A stretch of DNA of 64,000 nt. Origin: Homoserinimonas sedimenticola (lineage in GTDB: Bacteria; Actinomycetota; Actinomycetes; Actinomycetales; Microbacteriaceae). Positions within the stretch are counted from its first letter, which is position 1; each line of letters begins with the position of its first letter. The notes below the pieces were generated by a model that had not been told where the DNA came from, ran no database searches, and saw only the letters and a list, made by a program, of their open reading frames with translations. Shown here one piece after another: positions 16,575-25,645 of this stretch. Position numbers and translations under genes: made by a program. Where the stretch lies: NCBI RefSeq assembly GCF_026094475.1, contig NZ_JAPELL010000001.1, forward strand, positions 1,140,326-1,204,325, in the 5' to 3' direction.

Positions 16575-17543
16575 ATGACAGTCACCCAGGCCGCCCCGCC
16601 GCTCGCCACGGCCCCCGAAACGCTCGAGGCCCCAGCGCGGCGGAAGCGGAGCACGAACAGTCGCAAGTGGCTCGAGATCGCGCTCTTCGCGGGCCCCGCG
16701 CTGATCGTCTTCGTGGCATTCGTGATCCTGCCGGTCGCGCTCGCCGCCGTCTACAGCCTCTACAACTGGAACGGCCTCGGCCCCCTCGACCGTTTCATCG
16801 GCATCGCCAACTATCAGCGGGCCCTGAGTGACCCGCTGTTCCTCCAGGCGATCGGCAACAACATCACGATCGTCGTCGCATCCATCCTCGTGCAGGGCCC
16901 CCTCGCGATCGCGGTCGCCCTGCTACTCAACCGGCGCCTGCGCGGCAGGGGCATCATCCGCGCCCTCATCTTCGTGCCCTACGTGCTCGCCGAGGTCATC
17001 GCCGGCCTCTCCTGGAAGCTCCTCCTCTCGCCCCGCGGCGGCGTCAACGCCCTCCTCGAGGCCGTCGGGCTCGAACACCTCACGCGACCGTGGCTCGCGG
17101 ACCCCGACATCGCCCTCTGGGTCATGTTCGGCATCCTCACCTGGAAGTACCTGGGCTTCGCCATCCTGCTCATGCTCGCCGGGCTGCAGGGCGTGCCGCA
17201 GGAACTGCACGAGGCCGCCGCGATCGACGGGGCGAACTGGTGGCAGACCCAGTGGCGCATCACGCTCCCCCTGCTCGGCCCCACCATCCGCATCTGGATC
17301 TTCCTCTCCATGATCGGTTCGCTCCAGCTCTTCGACATGGTCTGGGTCACAACCAAGGGCGGACCGGTCGGGGCCACCAACACCATGGCCGTGTACATGA
17401 TCCAGTACGGCCAGGGCCAGTACGGCTACGGCAGCGCCATCGCGGTGATCCTCTTCGTGATCTCCCTCGCCGTCGCCCTCGTCTACCAACGATTCGCCAT
17501 GCGCCGCGATCTTGCGGGCGCCGTCACGAGCGGGGTGCGCTGA
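16575..17543 (+). CDS. CUT1 sugar ABC transporter permease (MalF/BxlF type)
   Basis: 322 residues with six predicted membrane helices after a basic, disordered N-terminus. The EAA loop for ATPase contact is EAAAIDGANWWQTQWRITLP. ATG at 16575 follows GGAG. It pairs with the second permease, which starts one base after this stop codon. No ATPase gene belongs to the operon, so a shared MsiK-type ATPase encoded elsewhere is expected. Confidence 0.9.
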   Translation: MTVTQAAPPLATAPETLEAPARRKRSTNSRKWLEIALFAGPALIVFVAFVILPVALAAVYSLYNWNGLGPLDRFIGIANYQRALSDPLFLQAIGNNITIVVASILVQGPLAIAVALLLNRRLRGRGIIRALIFVPYVLAEVIAGLSWKLLLSPRGGVNALLEAVGLEHLTRPWLADPDIALWVMFGILTWKYLGFAILLMLAGLQGVPQELHEAAAIDGANWWQTQWRITLPLLGPTIRIWIFLSMIGSLQLFDMVWVTTKGGPVGATNTMAVYMIQYGQGQYGYGSAIAVILFVISLAVALVYQRFAMRRDLAGAVTSGVR

Positions 17544-17544
17544 C

Positions 17545-18411
17545 ATGACGACCACGACCACAGCGATCAAGACTCGCAAGCCCTTCGACTGGGCGAGGCT
17601 CTGGATCTACATCGTCGCCCTGACGGCCATCGCCGTCTCGGTCGGCCCCGTCGCCTACATCTGGATCGGCGGCTTCCGCACGACAGCCGACATCAACGCC
17701 GACCCGGCCGGCTGGCCGGACCCGTGGAGCCTCGACAGCTATGCGCGAGTGCTGACCTCGGAACGCTTCTGGGGCTCGGTCTTCTCCTCGTCCCTCGTCG
17801 CCGCGGGAACGACGGCCGGGGTCGTGCTCCTCGGCGTAATGGCCGCCTTCGTGATCGCGCGCTACACCTTCCGCGGTCGCGGCGGGCTCTACGCGCTCTT
17901 CGCCGCTGGCCTCATGTTTCCCGTCACGGTCGCCGCGCTGCCCCTCAGCATCCTCCTGCGCGACCTCGGCCTGCACGGCACCTTCCTGGGGCTCATCATC
18001 CCGCAGGTCGCCTTCGCGCTGCCGACGACCATCATCATCCTTGTCCCCTTCCTGCGGGCGATCCCCTCCGAGCTGGAGGAGGCCGCCTCGATCGACGGGG
18101 CAAGCCGGATCGGCTTCTTCTGGCGGATCATGCTGCCGCTGTCGGGGCCCGGCCTCATCACGGTCGGCGTGCTCGCCTTCATCGCCAGCTGGAACGCCTA
18201 CCTGCTGCCCCTGCTCCTCATGGCGGCGGGCGGCATGCCCCAGGAGCTCTGGACGCTCCCGCTCGGCGTGCAACAGTTCTCGACCCAGTACTCGGCGGAC
18301 ACGGGCGCCGTGCTCGCCTACACCTCGCTCTCGATGATCCCCGCGCTCGCCTTCTTCCTCGTCGCCGAGAAGCGGATCGTCGGCGGGCTCACGGGCGCCG
18401 TCAAGGGATAA
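17545..18411 (+). CDS. CUT1 sugar ABC transporter permease (MalG/BxlG type)
   Basis: 288 residues, six predicted helices, EAA loop EEAASIDGASRIGFFWRIML. ATG at 17545 lies one base after the previous stop codon, indicating coupling; an in-frame start at 17512 would overlap the upstream gene and is not favoured. Together with the preceding permease it forms the membrane channel for the binding protein at 15181. The GH3 gene follows 10 bp later. Confidence 0.9.
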   Translation: MTTTTTAIKTRKPFDWARLWIYIVALTAIAVSVGPVAYIWIGGFRTTADINADPAGWPDPWSLDSYARVLTSERFWGSVFSSSLVAAGTTAGVVLLGVMAAFVIARYTFRGRGGLYALFAAGLMFPVTVAALPLSILLRDLGLHGTFLGLIIPQVAFALPTTIIILVPFLRAIPSELEEAASIDGASRIGFFWRIMLPLSGPGLITVGVLAFIASWNAYLLPLLLMAAGGMPQELWTLPLGVQQFSTQYSADTGAVLAYTSLSMIPALAFFLVAEKRIVGGLTGAVKG

Positions 18412-18421
18412 GGAAACACCG

Positions 18422-20779
18422 ATGACCGATCACGTCACCACCATGCCCGCCTGGCGGGACCCCTCCGCCGACCCCGCCGAGCGGGTCGAGGCGCTCCTCC
18501 GCGAGATGACGCTCGAGGAGAAGCTTGCACAGCTCTATGGGGTCTGGGTGGGCGCCTCCGACGAGGGCGGCGAGGTCGCCCCGCACCAGCACGAGATGTC
18601 CGACGAGGTCGACCTCGACGAGCTGCTTCCCCGCGGCCTCGGGCAGCTCACCCGCCCCTTCGGCACGGCCCCCGTGGACCCCGCGCTCGGCGCCCTCTCC
18701 CTGCAGCGCACTCAGGAGCGCATCGTCTCGGCGAGCCGCCTCGGCATCCCCGCGATCGCGCATGAGGAGTGCCTCGCGGGCTTCGCCGCGTGGGGCGCGA
18801 CCGCCTACCCTGTTCCCCTCTCGTGGGGCGCCACCTTCGACCCCGACCTGGTGCACCGGATGGCCCGGCGCATCGGCGAGGACATGCGCTCCGTGGGCGT
18901 CCACCAGGGCCTCGCCCCCGTGCTCGATGTCGTTCGCGACGCGCGCTGGGGCCGTGTCGAGGAGACGATCGGCGAGGACCCCCACCTTGTCGGCACGATC
19001 GCGACCTCCTATGTGCAGGGACTCGAATCGGCCGGCATCGTCGCGACGCTCAAGCATTTCGTCGGCTACTCGGCCTCCCGCGCCGGCCGTAACCTCGCCC
19101 CCGTCTCGATCGGCCCGCGCGAGCTGGCCGACGTGCTTCTTCCCCCCTTCGAGATGGCCATCCGCGAGAGCGGTGTGCGCAGCGTCATGAACGCCTACAC
19201 CGATCTCGACGGCATCCCCTCCGCCGCCGACTCGCGCCTGCTCACCGAGCTGCTGCGCGACACGTGGGGCTTCGAGGGCACCGTCGTCGCGGACTACTTC
19301 GCCATCGGCTTCCTCGCGACCCTGCACGGCCACGCCGAGGACTGGGCGGATGCCGCGGCCGCGGCCCTCCACGCGGGCATCGATGTCGAGCTCCCGACCG
19401 TCAAGACCTTCGGCGCTCCCCTCGTGGAGGCGATCCGCGCCAGCCGCGTGCCCGAGGAACTCGTCGACCGAGCGCTACGCCGAGTGCTCCTGCAGAAGCT
19501 GGAACTGGGGATGCTCGATGACGACTGGTCCCCCGAACCGCCCGCACTGCGCGATGTCGACACGAGCGAGCCGAGCGGGGTGCGCGGGCGCATCGACCTC
19601 GACCGGGAGGAGAACCGCGCCCTCGCCCGAGACCTCGCCGAGCGCGCCGTCGTGCTGCTGCGCAATGACGGCGTCCTTCCCCTGCAGCGCCCGCGCCGCA
19701 TCGCCGTCCTCGGCCCCAACGCCGACGACCCCTACGCCGTGCTGGGCTGCTACTCCTTTCCCAGCCACGTGGGCGTGCGGCATCCGGAGGTCCCCCTCGG
19801 CCTCGAGCTGCCCACCCTGCTCGACTCACTGCGCGCCGAGTTCCCCGAGAGCGAGATCGAGCACCACCTCGGCACGAGCGTCGACGGCGGCGAGCGGGAG
19901 GGCATCCTCGACGCCGTCGAAGCGGCACGGCAAGCGGATGCCGTCGTGCTCGCCCTCGGCGATCGCGCGGGGCTCTTCGGCCGCGGCACGAGCGGTGAGG
20001 GCTGCGACGCCCCAACGCTCGAGTTGCCGGGCGCCCAGCAGGCCCTGCTCGACGCCGTCATCGCAAGCGGAACCCCGACCGTCGTGACGCTCCTCGCGGG
20101 CCGCCCCTACGCGCTCGGTGCGGCGGCGACCACGGCGAGCGCCATCGTGCAGACCTTCTTCGCAGGCGAAGAGGGCACCCCCGCGATCGCGGGCGTGTTG
20201 AGCGGGCGCGTCAACCCCAGTGGGCGGCTCCCCGTCAGCGTGCCCGCCCATCCCGGCGCGCAACCGAGCACCTACCTCGCGTCCCCCCTCGCGCGCAGCA
20301 GCGGAGTCTCCAACATCGACCCCACGCCCGCCTACTGCTTCGGACACGGGCTGAGCTACACGAGCTTCGAATGGGGAGAGCTCGAAGCATCCGCCGCTGT
20401 GATGTCGACCGAGGGCGAGGTGGCGGTGTCGATCACGGTCACCAACACGGGTGAGCGTGCGGGAGCCGAAGTCGTGCAGCTGTACCTGCACGATCCCGTC
20501 GCGAGCGTCGTCCGCCCCGTGCAGCGCCTCATCGGCTATGCCCGCCTCGAATTGGAAGCAGGCGGGCGCGCCCGGGTCACGTTCACGGTGCACGCCGACC
20601 TCACCTCCTTCACAGGACCGAACGGCATGCGCATCGTGGAGCCGGGCGCGATCGAGCTCGGCTTCGGGCGATCGAGCGGCGACCTCCCCCTCATTCAGCG
20701 GATGACCGTGACCGGGCCCGTACGCCAGGTGGACCACACCCGCGTGCTGCGCCCCGGCGTGGAGGTGCTGCCCGGCTGA
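18422..20779 (+). CDS. Family 3 glycoside hydrolase, probable beta-xylosidase or beta-glucosidase
   Basis: 785 residues, no signal peptide, so an intracellular enzyme. The N-terminal (beta/alpha)8 domain contains KHFVGYS and the nucleophile Asp291 in GTVVADYFAI. The second alpha/beta domain and a C-terminal fibronectin III-like domain (about 650-760, VTNTGERAGAEVVQLYLHDP) complete the classic GH3 layout. Its place after importer genes and before xylA-xylB, plus a xylanase-type operator, favour beta-xylosidase acting on imported xylobiose. A beta-glucosidase activity cannot be excluded from sequence. Confidence 0.9.
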   Translation: MTDHVTTMPAWRDPSADPAERVEALLREMTLEEKLAQLYGVWVGASDEGGEVAPHQHEMSDEVDLDELLPRGLGQLTRPFGTAPVDPALGALSLQRTQERIVSASRLGIPAIAHEECLAGFAAWGATAYPVPLSWGATFDPDLVHRMARRIGEDMRSVGVHQGLAPVLDVVRDARWGRVEETIGEDPHLVGTIATSYVQGLESAGIVATLKHFVGYSASRAGRNLAPVSIGPRELADVLLPPFEMAIRESGVRSVMNAYTDLDGIPSAADSRLLTELLRDTWGFEGTVVADYFAIGFLATLHGHAEDWADAAAAALHAGIDVELPTVKTFGAPLVEAIRASRVPEELVDRALRRVLLQKLELGMLDDDWSPEPPALRDVDTSEPSGVRGRIDLDREENRALARDLAERAVVLLRNDGVLPLQRPRRIAVLGPNADDPYAVLGCYSFPSHVGVRHPEVPLGLELPTLLDSLRAEFPESEIEHHLGTSVDGGEREGILDAVEAARQADAVVLALGDRAGLFGRGTSGEGCDAPTLELPGAQQALLDAVIASGTPTVVTLLAGRPYALGAAATTASAIVQTFFAGEEGTPAIAGVLSGRVNPSGRLPVSVPAHPGAQPSTYLASPLARSSGVSNIDPTPAYCFGHGLSYTSFEWGELEASAAVMSTEGEVAVSITVTNTGERAGAEVVQLYLHDPVASVVRPVQRLIGYARLELEAGGRARVTFTVHADLTSFTGPNGMRIVEPGAIELGFGRSSGDLPLIQRMTVTGPVRQVDHTRVLRPGVEVLPG

Positions 20780-20803
20780 GCGCTCGGTGCGGAGCCGAGC
20801 TCA
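20777..20803. terminator. Convergent hairpin containing both stop codons
   Basis: GH3 (plus) and LacI (minus) converge with 21 bp between stop codons. GCTCGG (20782-20787) pairs with CCGAGC (20795-20800), and the flanking TGAG and CTCA, which include the two stop codons, can extend the stem. It probably serves as terminator for both genes. Confidence 0.5.
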
Positions 20804-21820
20804 ACCGGCGAGCGGGGCCGTGCTGTCGCGCACCACGAGGCGGGTCGCGAGGTCCATGCGGGGCGTCTCCCCCGAGGTGGCGCCCTCGCTGAGCCTGATC
20901 GCGAGCCGCGTCGCCTCCCGCCCCATCTCCTTGAGCGGCTGATGCACCGTCGTGAGACGCGGGCTCACCCAGTTGGCGAGCGGGATGTCGTCATAGCCCA
21001 CGAGCGACAGGTCGTCGGGGATGCGCAGCCCGAGCGAGCGCGCCGTCTCGAGCACCCCCAGCGCCTGAAGGTCGCTCCCCGCGAAGATCGCCGTCGGCGG
21101 CTCCGGGAGAGCGAGGAGCTCGGCAGCATGGCGGGCACCGCCTCCCGGGTGGAAGTCCCCGAAGCGAATCCACTCGTCGCGGATCGGCAGCCCCGCCGCC
21201 CCCATCGCCGAGCGATAACCGTCGATTCGCGCGAGCGAGCACATCATGTCCTCCGGCCCCGTGATGGCGGCGATCCGGCGATGGCCCAACTCGATGAGGT
21301 GGCGCACGGCGGCGAGCCCGCCCGCCCAGTTCGCGCTACCCACCGCGGGAACATCCGGCGAGGGATCCCCCGCGGGGTCGACGACGACGAAGGGAATCGA
21401 ACGGGCATCGAGGGCCGCACGGAAGGGAGCCGGCAGGTCGGAGAAGACGAGCACGACCGCGATGGGTCGACGACTCAGAACCCCTTCCAGCCACTCGGGC
21501 CCTGGGGCGTGACGGGTGCCGCTCTCGGTCAGCACGACGCTCATGCCGTGCTCCCGCGCGACATCCTCGACCCCGCTGATGACCTCCATCGACCACGCCG
21601 CCTCAAGCTCATGGAACACGAGTTCGACCAGCCGCGCGCGGCTCTGGCCGCCCTGGCGGCGGCGGTAGCCGTGCTGATCGAGCAGCTGCTCGACGCGTTC
21701 GCGGGTTGCGGCCGCGACATCCGGACGCCCGTTGAGCACTTTGGAGGCGGTGGCGAGGGAGACACCCGCCTCGGCCGCGAGCGCGGCGAGCGTCACGCGG
21801 GCTGCGGATGCTGTCGGCAT
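20801..21820 (-). CDS. LacI-family regulator, probable xyloside repressor (BxlR-like)
   Basis: 339 residues. The N-terminal helix-turn-helix reads [20 protein letters not shown]; the remainder is a periplasmic-binding-protein-like effector domain. It lies between the bxl-like operon and xylA, convergent with the first and divergent from the second. CGAAA/TTTCG palindromes occur in both promoter regions, so this protein probably represses the importer, GH3 and xylA, and itself. The ligand is likely xylose or xylobiose. Assignment as BxlR rests on context. Confidence 0.88.
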   Translation of the reverse strand: MPTASAARVTLAALAAEAGVSLATASKVLNGRPDVAAATRERVEQLLDQHGYRRRQGGQSRARLVELVFHELEAAWSMEVISGVEDVAREHGMSVVLTESGTRHAPGPEWLEGVLSRRPIAVVLVFSDLPAPFRAALDARSIPFVVVDPAGDPSPDVPAVGSANWAGGLAAVRHLIELGHRRIAAITGPEDMMCSLARIDGYRSAMGAAGLPIRDEWIRFGDFHPGGGARHAAELLALPEPPTAIFAGSDLQALGVLETARSLGLRIPDDLSLVGYDDIPLANWVSPRLTTVHQPLKEMGREATRLAIRLSEGATSGETPRMDLATRLVVRDSTAPLAG

Positions 21821-21838
21821 GCCGCAACGCTACTAGAG

Positions 21839-21866
21839 GTTTCGAGACATGGCTTCGAAACTCTCG
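21839..21866. promoter_or_regulatory. CGAA/TTCG operator between LacI gene and xylA
   Basis: GTTTCGA-N9-TCGAAAC is an inverted repeat, and CGAAACTCTCG (21856-21866) differs at one base from CGAAACTTTCG upstream of the importer operon at 15159-15169. It is placed 20-46 bp before the LacI start and about 80 bp before xylA, suiting autoregulation and xylA control. Confidence 0.65.
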
Positions 21867-21946
21867 GGGAGAGTAGCCAATGTGGCCCGGGTGCGATAAG
21901 TTTGCTTACACAACATTTATCCCCGCAACACGCGAGCAGGAGCACC

Positions 21947-23137
21947 ATGGCAGAGAAGCCCACCCCCGCCGACAAGTTCTCCTTCGGTCTCTGGACCGTC
22001 GGATACAACGGCGCCGACCCCTTCGGCGGACCCACCCGCGCGCCCCTCGACGTCGTGCACGTCATCGAGAAGCTCACCGAGCTGGGCGCGTGGGGACTCA
22101 CCTTCCACGACGACGATCTCTTCGCCTTCGGGTCGACGGATGCCGAGCGCCAGACCCAGATCGACCGCCTGAAGCAGGCGCTCACCGACACCGGCCTCAC
22201 CGTCCCCATGGTGACGACGAACCTCTTCTCCGCGCCCGTCTTCAAAGACGGCGGCTTCACCTCCAACGACCGGGCCGTGCGCCGCTTCGCCCTGCGCAAG
22301 GTGCTGCGCAACATCGACCTCGCCGCCGAACTCGGCGCCAAGACCTTCGTCATGTGGGGCGGACGTGAGGGTGCCGAATACGACTCGGCAAAAGACATCC
22401 GTCTCGCCCTCGAGCGCTACCGCGAGGCCGTCAACCTCCTGGGCGACTACGTGACCGACAAGGGCTACGACCTGCGCTTCGCGATCGAGCCCAAGCCCAA
22501 CGAGCCGCGCGGCGACATCCTGCTCCCCACCGTCGGGCACGCGATCGCGTTCATCAACACGCTCGAGCGGCCTGAACTCGTGGGGCTCAACCCCGAGGTC
22601 GGGCACGAGCAGATGGCCGGGCTCAACTTCGCCGCCGGCATCGCGCAGGCGCTCGACTGCGGCAAGCTCTTCCACATCGACCTCAACGGGCAGCGCGGCA
22701 TCAAGTACGACCAGGACCTCGTCTTCGGCCACGGCGACCTGCACAACGCCTTCGCCCTCGTCGACCTGCTCGAGAACGGCGGACCGAACGGCGGCCCCGC
22801 CTACGACGGCCCACGCCACTTCGACTACAAGCCCTCCCGCACAGAAGACGAGACGGGCGTGTGGGATTCGGCCGCGGCCAACATGCGCACCTACCTCCTG
22901 CTCAAGGAGCGCGCGGCAGCCTTCCGCGCCGACCCCGAAGTGCAGGAGGCGCTCGCGGCCGCCCGCCTGCCCGAGCTCGCACAGCCCACCCTCAGCGAGG
23001 GCGAGACCTACGACGAGCTGCTCGCCGACCGCAGCGCATTCGAGGACTTCGACACCGATGCCTACTTCAATGGCAAGGGATTCGGTTTCGTGCGGCTGCA
23101 GCAGCTCGCGACCGAGCACCTCATGAACGCGCGCTAG
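21947..23137 (+). CDS. xylA: Xylose isomerase
   Basis: 396 residues, the length of actinobacterial class I enzymes. It converts D-xylose to D-xylulose with two divalent metals. Visible signatures: [10 protein letters not shown] (catalytic His), [17 protein letters not shown] (metal-binding Glu) and [16 protein letters not shown] (metal site 2). ATG at 21947 is preceded by AGGAG; the frame is open far upstream but antisense to the LacI gene, so the later start is clear. xylB follows after a hairpin. Confidence 0.97.
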   Translation: MAEKPTPADKFSFGLWTVGYNGADPFGGPTRAPLDVVHVIEKLTELGAWGLTFHDDDLFAFGSTDAERQTQIDRLKQALTDTGLTVPMVTTNLFSAPVFKDGGFTSNDRAVRRFALRKVLRNIDLAAELGAKTFVMWGGREGAEYDSAKDIRLALERYREAVNLLGDYVTDKGYDLRFAIEPKPNEPRGDILLPTVGHAIAFINTLERPELVGLNPEVGHEQMAGLNFAAGIAQALDCGKLFHIDLNGQRGIKYDQDLVFGHGDLHNAFALVDLLENGGPNGGPAYDGPRHFDYKPSRTEDETGVWDSAAANMRTYLLLKERAAAFRADPEVQEALAAARLPELAQPTLSEGETYDELLADRSAFEDFDTDAYFNGKGFGFVRLQQLATEHLMNAR

Positions 23138-23157
23138 AACCGAACACGAGATCATGA

Positions 23158-23181
23158 GGCCCGGCGGGTGACCGCCGGGCC
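23158..23181 (+). terminator. Hairpin between xylA and xylB
   Basis: A perfect 10-bp stem (GGCCCGGCGG/CCGCCGGGCC) with a GTGA loop followed by TTCTC. It could partly terminate after xylA or stabilise its mRNA; xylB starts 28 bp later without an evident promoter. Confidence 0.65.
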
Positions 23182-23209
23182 TTCTCGCACCCCAGACAGG
23201 AAGGGCACC

Positions 23210-24637
23210 ATGCCACTCGTCGCAGGAATCGACTCGTCTACCCAGAGCTGCAAGGTCGTGATCCGGGATGCCGCGACCGGCGCCCTCAAACGCTACGGCC
23301 GCGCACCCCACCCCGACGGCACCGAGGTCGACCCGGAAGCGTGGTGGCTCGCCCTCCGACAGGCGATCACCGCCGCGGGCGGGCTTGAGGACGTCGCGGC
23401 CGTGTCGATCGGCGGGCAGCAGCACGGACTCGTCGCCCTCGACGAGGGGGGCCGCGTCATCCGCCCCGCCCTGCTCTGGAACGACACCCGCAGCGCCGAC
23501 GCCGCACTCGCCCTGCGTGCGGAACTCGGCGATGCCGAGATTGCGGCGCGCACGGGCAGCGTGCCCGTCGCGTCGTTCACCTCGACCAAGCTGCGCTGGC
23601 TGCGGGATGCCGAACCCGAGAATGCGGCCCGCGTCGCCGCCGTCGCGCTCCCCCACGACTGGCTCACCTGGCGCCTGCGCGGCTTCGGCCCCGACAACCC
23701 TCGCCTCGACGAGCTCGTGACCGACCGTTCCGACGCGAGCGGCACCGGCTACTACGACCCTGCCCGCGGCGAATACGACCGCGAACTGCTCACCCTCGCT
23801 TCTGGAAATTCAGGAATCGCGGTGCCCACGGTGCTCGCACCGCACGATTCGCGGCCCGTTTCGGGCCCGGTTCCTGAATTTCCGGCAGTGCCCGGGGCGC
23901 TCATCGTTGGCGCGGGGGCCGGCGACAACGCCGCCGCCGCGCTGGGCCTCGACGCGCGTGCGGGTGACGTCATCGTGTCGATCGGCACGAGCGGCACCGT
24001 CTTCGCCGTCACCGATACTGCGGTGACCGACGAGAGCGGCACCGTCGCCGGCTTCGCGGATGCCACGGGGCGCTTCCTTCCCCTCGTGGCGACCCTCAAC
24101 GCGGCACGAGTGCTCGACGCGACCGCCGCACTGTTGGGCGTCGACCATGCCGAACTGGGGCGTTTCGCGGTGAAAGCGGATGCGGCATCCGGACCCGTGC
24201 TCGTGCCGTGGTTCGAGGGCGAACGCACCCCCAACCTGCCGAACGCGACCGCGACCCTGAGCGGGCTCACGCTCGCGACGACCACCCGAGCGGGCGTCGC
24301 CCGTGCTGCGATCGAGGGGATGCTGTGCGGGCTCGCCGACGGGCTCGATGCCGTGCTCGCCCAGGGCGTGACGGCCGAGCGCATCCTGCTGATCGGAGGC
24401 GCGGCGGGCAACCCCGCCGTGCAGGCGATCGCGGCGCAGGTCTTCGGAGTGCCCGTCTCCGTGCCGACGGCCGGCGAGTACGTCGCTGACGGCATGACGC
24501 GCCAGGCCGCCTGGGCTCTCACGGGCGAGCGTCCGACGTGGCCGGTGCAGATCGCGGCGAAACTCCCCGTGGACCACCGCCCCGAGATCCGCGAACGCTA
24601 CGCCCGGGCGCGGGATGCGGCGAGCGGCACTGGTTGA
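23210..24637 (+). CDS. xylB: Xylulokinase
   Basis: 475 residues of the FGGY family; phosphorylates D-xylulose to xylulose 5-phosphate. The N-terminal ATP-binding segment contains [13 protein letters not shown], and [11 protein letters not shown] and [15 protein letters not shown] mark substrate and nucleotide regions. ATG at 23210 follows AGGAAGGG. Residues about 199-225 lie between two inverted copies of a dispersed repeat, which seems to be inserted in a surface-loop region without breaking the frame. The TGA stop codon lies within a GGTTGAGTAG sequence resembling half of a REP-like repeat. Confidence 0.95.
   Translation: MPLVAGIDSSTQSCKVVIRDAATGALKRYGRAPHPDGTEVDPEAWWLALRQAITAAGGLEDVAAVSIGGQQHGLVALDEGGRVIRPALLWNDTRSADAALALRAELGDAEIAARTGSVPVASFTSTKLRWLRDAEPENAARVAAVALPHDWLTWRLRGFGPDNPRLDELVTDRSDASGTGYYDPARGEYDRELLTLASGNSGIAVPTVLAPHDSRPVSGPVPEFPAVPGALIVGAGAGDNAAAALGLDARAGDVIVSIGTSGTVFAVTDTAVTDESGTVAGFADATGRFLPLVATLNAARVLDATAALLGVDHAELGRFAVKADAASGPVLVPWFEGERTPNLPNATATLSGLTLATTTRAGVARAAIEGMLCGLADGLDAVLAQGVTAERILLIGGAAGNPAVQAIAAQVFGVPVSVPTAGEYVADGMTRQAAWALTGERPTWPVQIAAKLPVDHRPEIRERYARARDAASGTG
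23804..23883. repeat. Inverted pair of the GGAAATTCAGGAA repeat inside xylB
   Basis: GGAAATTCAGGAA (23804-23816) and TTCCTGAATTTCC (23871-23883) form a perfect 13-bp inverted repeat 54 bp apart. Read on the minus strand, the right copy CTGCCGGAAATTCAGGAA (23871-23888) matches the cluster consensus at 40436 in 17 of 18 bases. The DNA between the arms is in frame. Confidence 0.85.
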
Positions 24638-24648
24638 GTAGCGAGGCC
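24632..24648. repeat. Half of a REP-like element at the end of xylB
   Basis: GGTTGAGTAGCGAGGCC matches one arm of the GGTTGAGTAGC...GTATCGAAACC repeat I recall from Microbacteriaceae; the other arm is not present nearby. It supplies the xylB stop codon. Confidence 0.4.
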
Positions 24649-24661
24649 TGCGGAATCGGCG

Positions 24662-25645
24662 TCAGTTGCGCGGCGCGCCGGTTGACGCCCGCACTTGCAG
24701 CGTCGGCGGCTCGGCGACCTGCTCGTCCCCCACGCGCGCGGGGTCGATCTGACGCAGGAGCCGCTCCACGAGCCCACGCCCATGAGCCGCGTAGTCGGCC
24801 CGCACGGTCGTGAGCGGCGGCGTGTAGAACGGCGACTCGGGGGTGTCGTCGAAGCCCGTCACGCTCACCCGGCCCGGCACGTCGATGCCGCGCTCGCTCA
24901 GGGCGAGCAGCGCCCCCAGGGCCATCTGGTCGTTGGCGACGACGAGGGCGGTGGGCGCGTCCGCCGATTCCAGGTCGAGGGCGGATGCCGCGGCGTGCCC
25001 CGATCGCGCACTCCAGTCCCCCACGACCGTCGTGACCGAATCGAGCCCGTGCCGCGCGAGCGCCTCGCGGTAGGCGCATTCGCGATCGCCGGAGGCGGCC
25101 CAGTCGGAGGGCCCGGCAAGGTGAGCGAAGCGCCGGTGCCCGAGCGCGACAAGATGGTCGATGAGGAGCCCGAGCCCCACGGGGTTGAGCACGTCGTCGA
25201 CGGCCTCGACGATGAGCGGCGAGCCGAGACTGAGCCCCTCGAGCCGGTGCGAGAGCCGGTCGACGGGCGCGAGCACGAGCAGGCCGGCGAGGTTCTGCCG
25301 TCGCAACTCGTCGAGGGCGGCGTCGACGGCGGCCGCGTCATCCGGGTCCACCGAGACGACATCGAGCAGGTAGCCGGCCTCGCGGGCCCGGTCCGCCGCA
25401 CCCTGCACTGTGCGCAGCGGCCCCACCTCGAGCAACGCCCCGACGAGTGCGCCGATGCGCATCGATCGGTTGGTCGCGAGCGACCATGCCGCGTGATTCG
25501 GCCGGTAGTCGAGCAGCTTGAGGGCAGCCATCACGCGGTCGCGTGTCTCGGGCTTGAAGCCCTCTCTCCCCTTGAGGATGAGCGACACCGTCTGGTGCGA
25601 AACGCCCGCCTCGCGCGCGACGTCATAGATGGTGGCGCGCTTCAT
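24662..25645 (-). CDS. LacI-family regulator of the alpha-xyloside operon
   Basis: 327 residues. Helix-turn-helix IYDVAREAGVSHQTVSLILK at the N-terminus, then a sugar-binding effector domain. Its ATG overlaps the GH31 stop codon as ATGA, so it is the last gene of the operon that starts with the binding protein at 31066. A perfect TTTACCGGTAAA palindrome upstream of that operon is the best candidate target; a local loop (repressor at operon end) would give autoregulation. Effector probably an alpha-xyloside or xylose; inferred. Confidence 0.87.
   Translation of the reverse strand: MKRATIYDVAREAGVSHQTVSLILKGREGFKPETRDRVMAALKLLDYRPNHAAWSLATNRSMRIGALVGALLEVGPLRTVQGAADRAREAGYLLDVVSVDPDDAAAVDAALDELRRQNLAGLLVLAPVDRLSHRLEGLSLGSPLIVEAVDDVLNPVGLGLLIDHLVALGHRRFAHLAGPSDWAASGDRECAYREALARHGLDSVTTVVGDWSARSGHAAASALDLESADAPTALVVANDQMALGALLALSERGIDVPGRVSVTGFDDTPESPFYTPPLTTVRADYAAHGRGLVERLLRQIDPARVGDEQVAEPPTLQVRASTGAPRN

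Noticed and set aside
20942-21946. N-terminal extension of xylose isomerase to 731 residues
   Set aside because: The extension is antisense to the LacI gene; ATG at 21947 has AGGAG before it and gives the normal family length.
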